Positions 6,134 through 6,967 of a stretch of DNA of 6,967 nt are shown piece after piece. The position numbers and the translations under genes are program-made. Positions within the stretch are counted from its first letter, which is position 1. Each line of letters begins with the position of its first letter. The notes beneath the pieces are model-generated. The model had not been told where the DNA came from. It made no database searches and worked only from the letters and a program-made list of their open reading frames with translations. The DNA comes from Chloroflexota bacterium (GTDB lineage: Bacteria; Chloroflexota; Limnocylindria; Limnocylindrales; CSP1-4): positions 1 to 6,967 of the forward strand of contig JAKAMV010000557.1 of assembly GCA_021812735.1 (NCBI GenBank). Reading direction: 5' to 3'.

Positions 6134-6154
6134 CCCACCACAGCCCGAGTCTGC

Positions 6155-6179
6155 GGCCGACCCCGAAGCGCGGTCGGCC
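6155..6179 (+). terminator. Second inverted repeat behind the zinc-ribbon gene
   Basis: GGCCGACC (6155-6162) and GGTCGGCC (6172-6179) are perfect 8-bp inverted repeats around a 9-nt loop (CCGAAGCGC) that could form two further pairs. It lies 21 nt past the first hairpin. It could be a second terminator stem, part of a small structured RNA, or an operator palindrome for the downstream aminotransferase gene. The sequence alone does not decide. Confidence 0.4.
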
Positions 6180-6252
6180 CGCTCGTCTCCGGCGGTCGGC
6201 GCCGCGGTCGCAGCCGGCCCGGGAGGTAGCCTGCCCGCCCTGCGCGACGCGG

Positions 6253-6282
6253 TTGCCCCGCCGCACGCAGCTCCCCGACAAT
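6253..6282 (+). promoter_or_regulatory. Candidate promoter of the aminotransferase gene
   Basis: TTGCCC (6253-6258), an 18-bp spacer and GACAAT (6277-6282) match the consensus at four of six positions each. Transcription starting near 6289 would leave a leader of about 43 nt with the AAGGAG site. An alternative -10-like TAGCCT occurs at 6227-6232 but has no clear -35. Confidence 0.35.
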
Positions 6283-6321
6283 CGCGCCGCGTATCGCGCT
6301 GCACGGCACCCCGACCCGGGG

Positions 6322-6327
6322 AAGGAG
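6322..6327 (+). promoter_or_regulatory. Ribosome-binding site AAGGAG fixing the aminotransferase start
   Basis: AAGGAG ends 4 nt before the ATG at 6332. It is the only strong Shine-Dalgarno sequence before a gene in this window and settles the start choice there. Confidence 0.75.
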
Positions 6328-6331
6328 CTCC

Positions 6332-6967
6332 ATGACCGCCCACCCCACCCTCGACCGCGCTCGCCTGGAGCACCTCATGGCGTCGGAGCTGGCGGCCTTC
6401 GAGCGCGCCAACCCCCGCTCCCGGGCGCTGTTCGAGCGGGCGCAGGGCCCGTTGCTCGACGGCGTGCCGATGAACTGGATGGTCAAGTGGGCGGGCCCCT
6501 ACCCGCTGTTCGTGGAGTCGGCGTCGGGCGCCCACTTCCGCGACGTCGACGGCCACGACTACGTCGACCTGTGCCTGGGCGACACGGGCGCGATGGCGGG
6601 CCACGGGCCCGAGGCGACCGTCCGCGCCGTGGAGGCGCAACTCCGCCGGGGCATCACGCACATGCTGCCAACCGCGGACGCCATCGCCGCGGGCGACGAG
6701 CTCCAGCGCCGGTTCGGCCCCCGCTACTGGCAGTTCACCCTCACGGCGACCGACGCCAATCGGTTCACGATCCGGCTCGCCAGGCACCTCACCGGCAGGT
6801 CCAAGATCATCGTCCACAACCACTGCTACCACGGCTCGGTGGACGAGACGTTCGCCGTCATCGGGCCGGACGGCTCGGCGGTTGCCCGGCGCGGCAACAT
6901 CGGCGGGCCGGTGCCCCTCGCCGAGACGACCCGGGTCGTGGAGATCAACGACCTCGGCGGCCTCGAG
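6332..6967 (+). CDS. Class III PLP-dependent aminotransferase, GSA-aminomutase-like (3' truncated by window edge)
   Basis: From ATG 6332 the frame stays open for 212 codons to the last base of the window. The visible part is the N-terminal arm and the start of the large cofactor domain of a fold-type I, class III aminotransferase. Landmarks: MNWMVKWAGPYPLFV (47-61), the substrate-side segment; SGAHFRDVDGHDYVDLCLGD (65-84), the family's strand pair; AGHGPEATVRAV (89-100); TATDANRFTIRLARHLTGR (138-156), at the place of the usual GTEA cofactor-phosphate motif; and HNHCYHGSVDE (162-172), matching the CYHG PLP-stacking segment of glutamate-1-semialdehyde aminomutase. The catalytic lysine would lie beyond the window. 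It is often annotated as HemL or an aspartate aminotransferase family member, but the MNWMVKWAGPYP and ATDA segments belong to a separate subgroup, so a heme role should not be assumed. It has its own ribosome-binding site and is set apart from the upstream genes by two hairpins. Confidence 0.88.
   Translation, partial: MTAHPTLDRARLEHLMASELAAFERANPRSRALFERAQGPLLDGVPMNWMVKWAGPYPLFVESASGAHFRDVDGHDYVDLCLGDTGAMAGHGPEATVRAVEAQLRRGITHMLPTADAIAAGDELQRRFGPRYWQFTLTATDANRFTIRLARHLTGRSKIIVHNHCYHGSVDETFAVIGPDGSAVARRGNIGGPVPLAETTRVVEINDLGGLE

Noticed and set aside
6332..6967. Naming the aminotransferase hemL
   Set aside because: The similarity is at superfamily level. The cofactor and substrate segments differ from HemL and the catalytic lysine region is outside the window.
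1..6967. CRISPR arrays, tRNA or rRNA genes, insertion sequences, attachment sites
   Set aside because: No spaced direct repeats, cloverleaf-like segments, transposase motifs or terminal inverted repeats were seen on either strand.

Overview
The window is very GC-rich, with strong G/C bias at third codon positions. The gene families point to a high-GC actinobacterium or a high-GC Chloroflexota-type bacterium. The best lineage clue is the adjacent pair of a DUF3090 protein and an SCO1664-type kinase-like protein, a hallmark of Actinobacteria and some Chloroflexota. No phage, transposon, CRISPR, tRNA or rRNA signal is visible. All supported genes lie on the + strand.

Region 1 (1-962) is the 3' part of a molybdopterin-dependent oxidoreductase of the sulfite-oxidase fold, cut by the window edge. 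Region 2 (1035-2467) is the DUF3090/SCO1664 pair, 11 bp apart and probably co-transcribed. The first gene has a TACCCT -10-like box just upstream and no Shine-Dalgarno sequence, so it may be read from a leaderless transcript. Region 3 (2535-5701) is a two-gene unit: an FAD-linked oxidase closely resembling alkyl-dihydroxyacetonephosphate synthase (AGPS, ether-lipid synthesis), overlapped through ATGA by an FGGY-family sugar/polyol kinase. The most attractive reading is that the kinase makes a phosphorylated three-carbon or polyol substrate and the flavoenzyme uses it or a derivative. This is inference.

Region 4 (5702-6331) is mostly non-coding. It holds a good TTGACA-type promoter candidate, a roughly 170-nt leader able to form hairpins, a 62-codon four-cysteine zinc-ribbon gene (5923-6111), and two strong GC hairpins behind it (6116-6133 and 6155-6179). 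Region 5 (6332-6967) is the 5' part of a class III PLP aminotransferase related to glutamate-1-semialdehyde aminomutase. It has a good AAGGAG ribosome-binding site and runs off the window.

Points most worth following up: the flavoenzyme keeps the AGPS hallmark residues and is translationally coupled to an FGGY kinase of unknown substrate; the tiny zinc-ribbon gene has a long structured leader; the aminotransferase has a non-canonical cofactor-binding motif; and leaderless and Shine-Dalgarno-led starts are mixed. All functional calls come from reading the sequence and recalling family motifs; no search was run.
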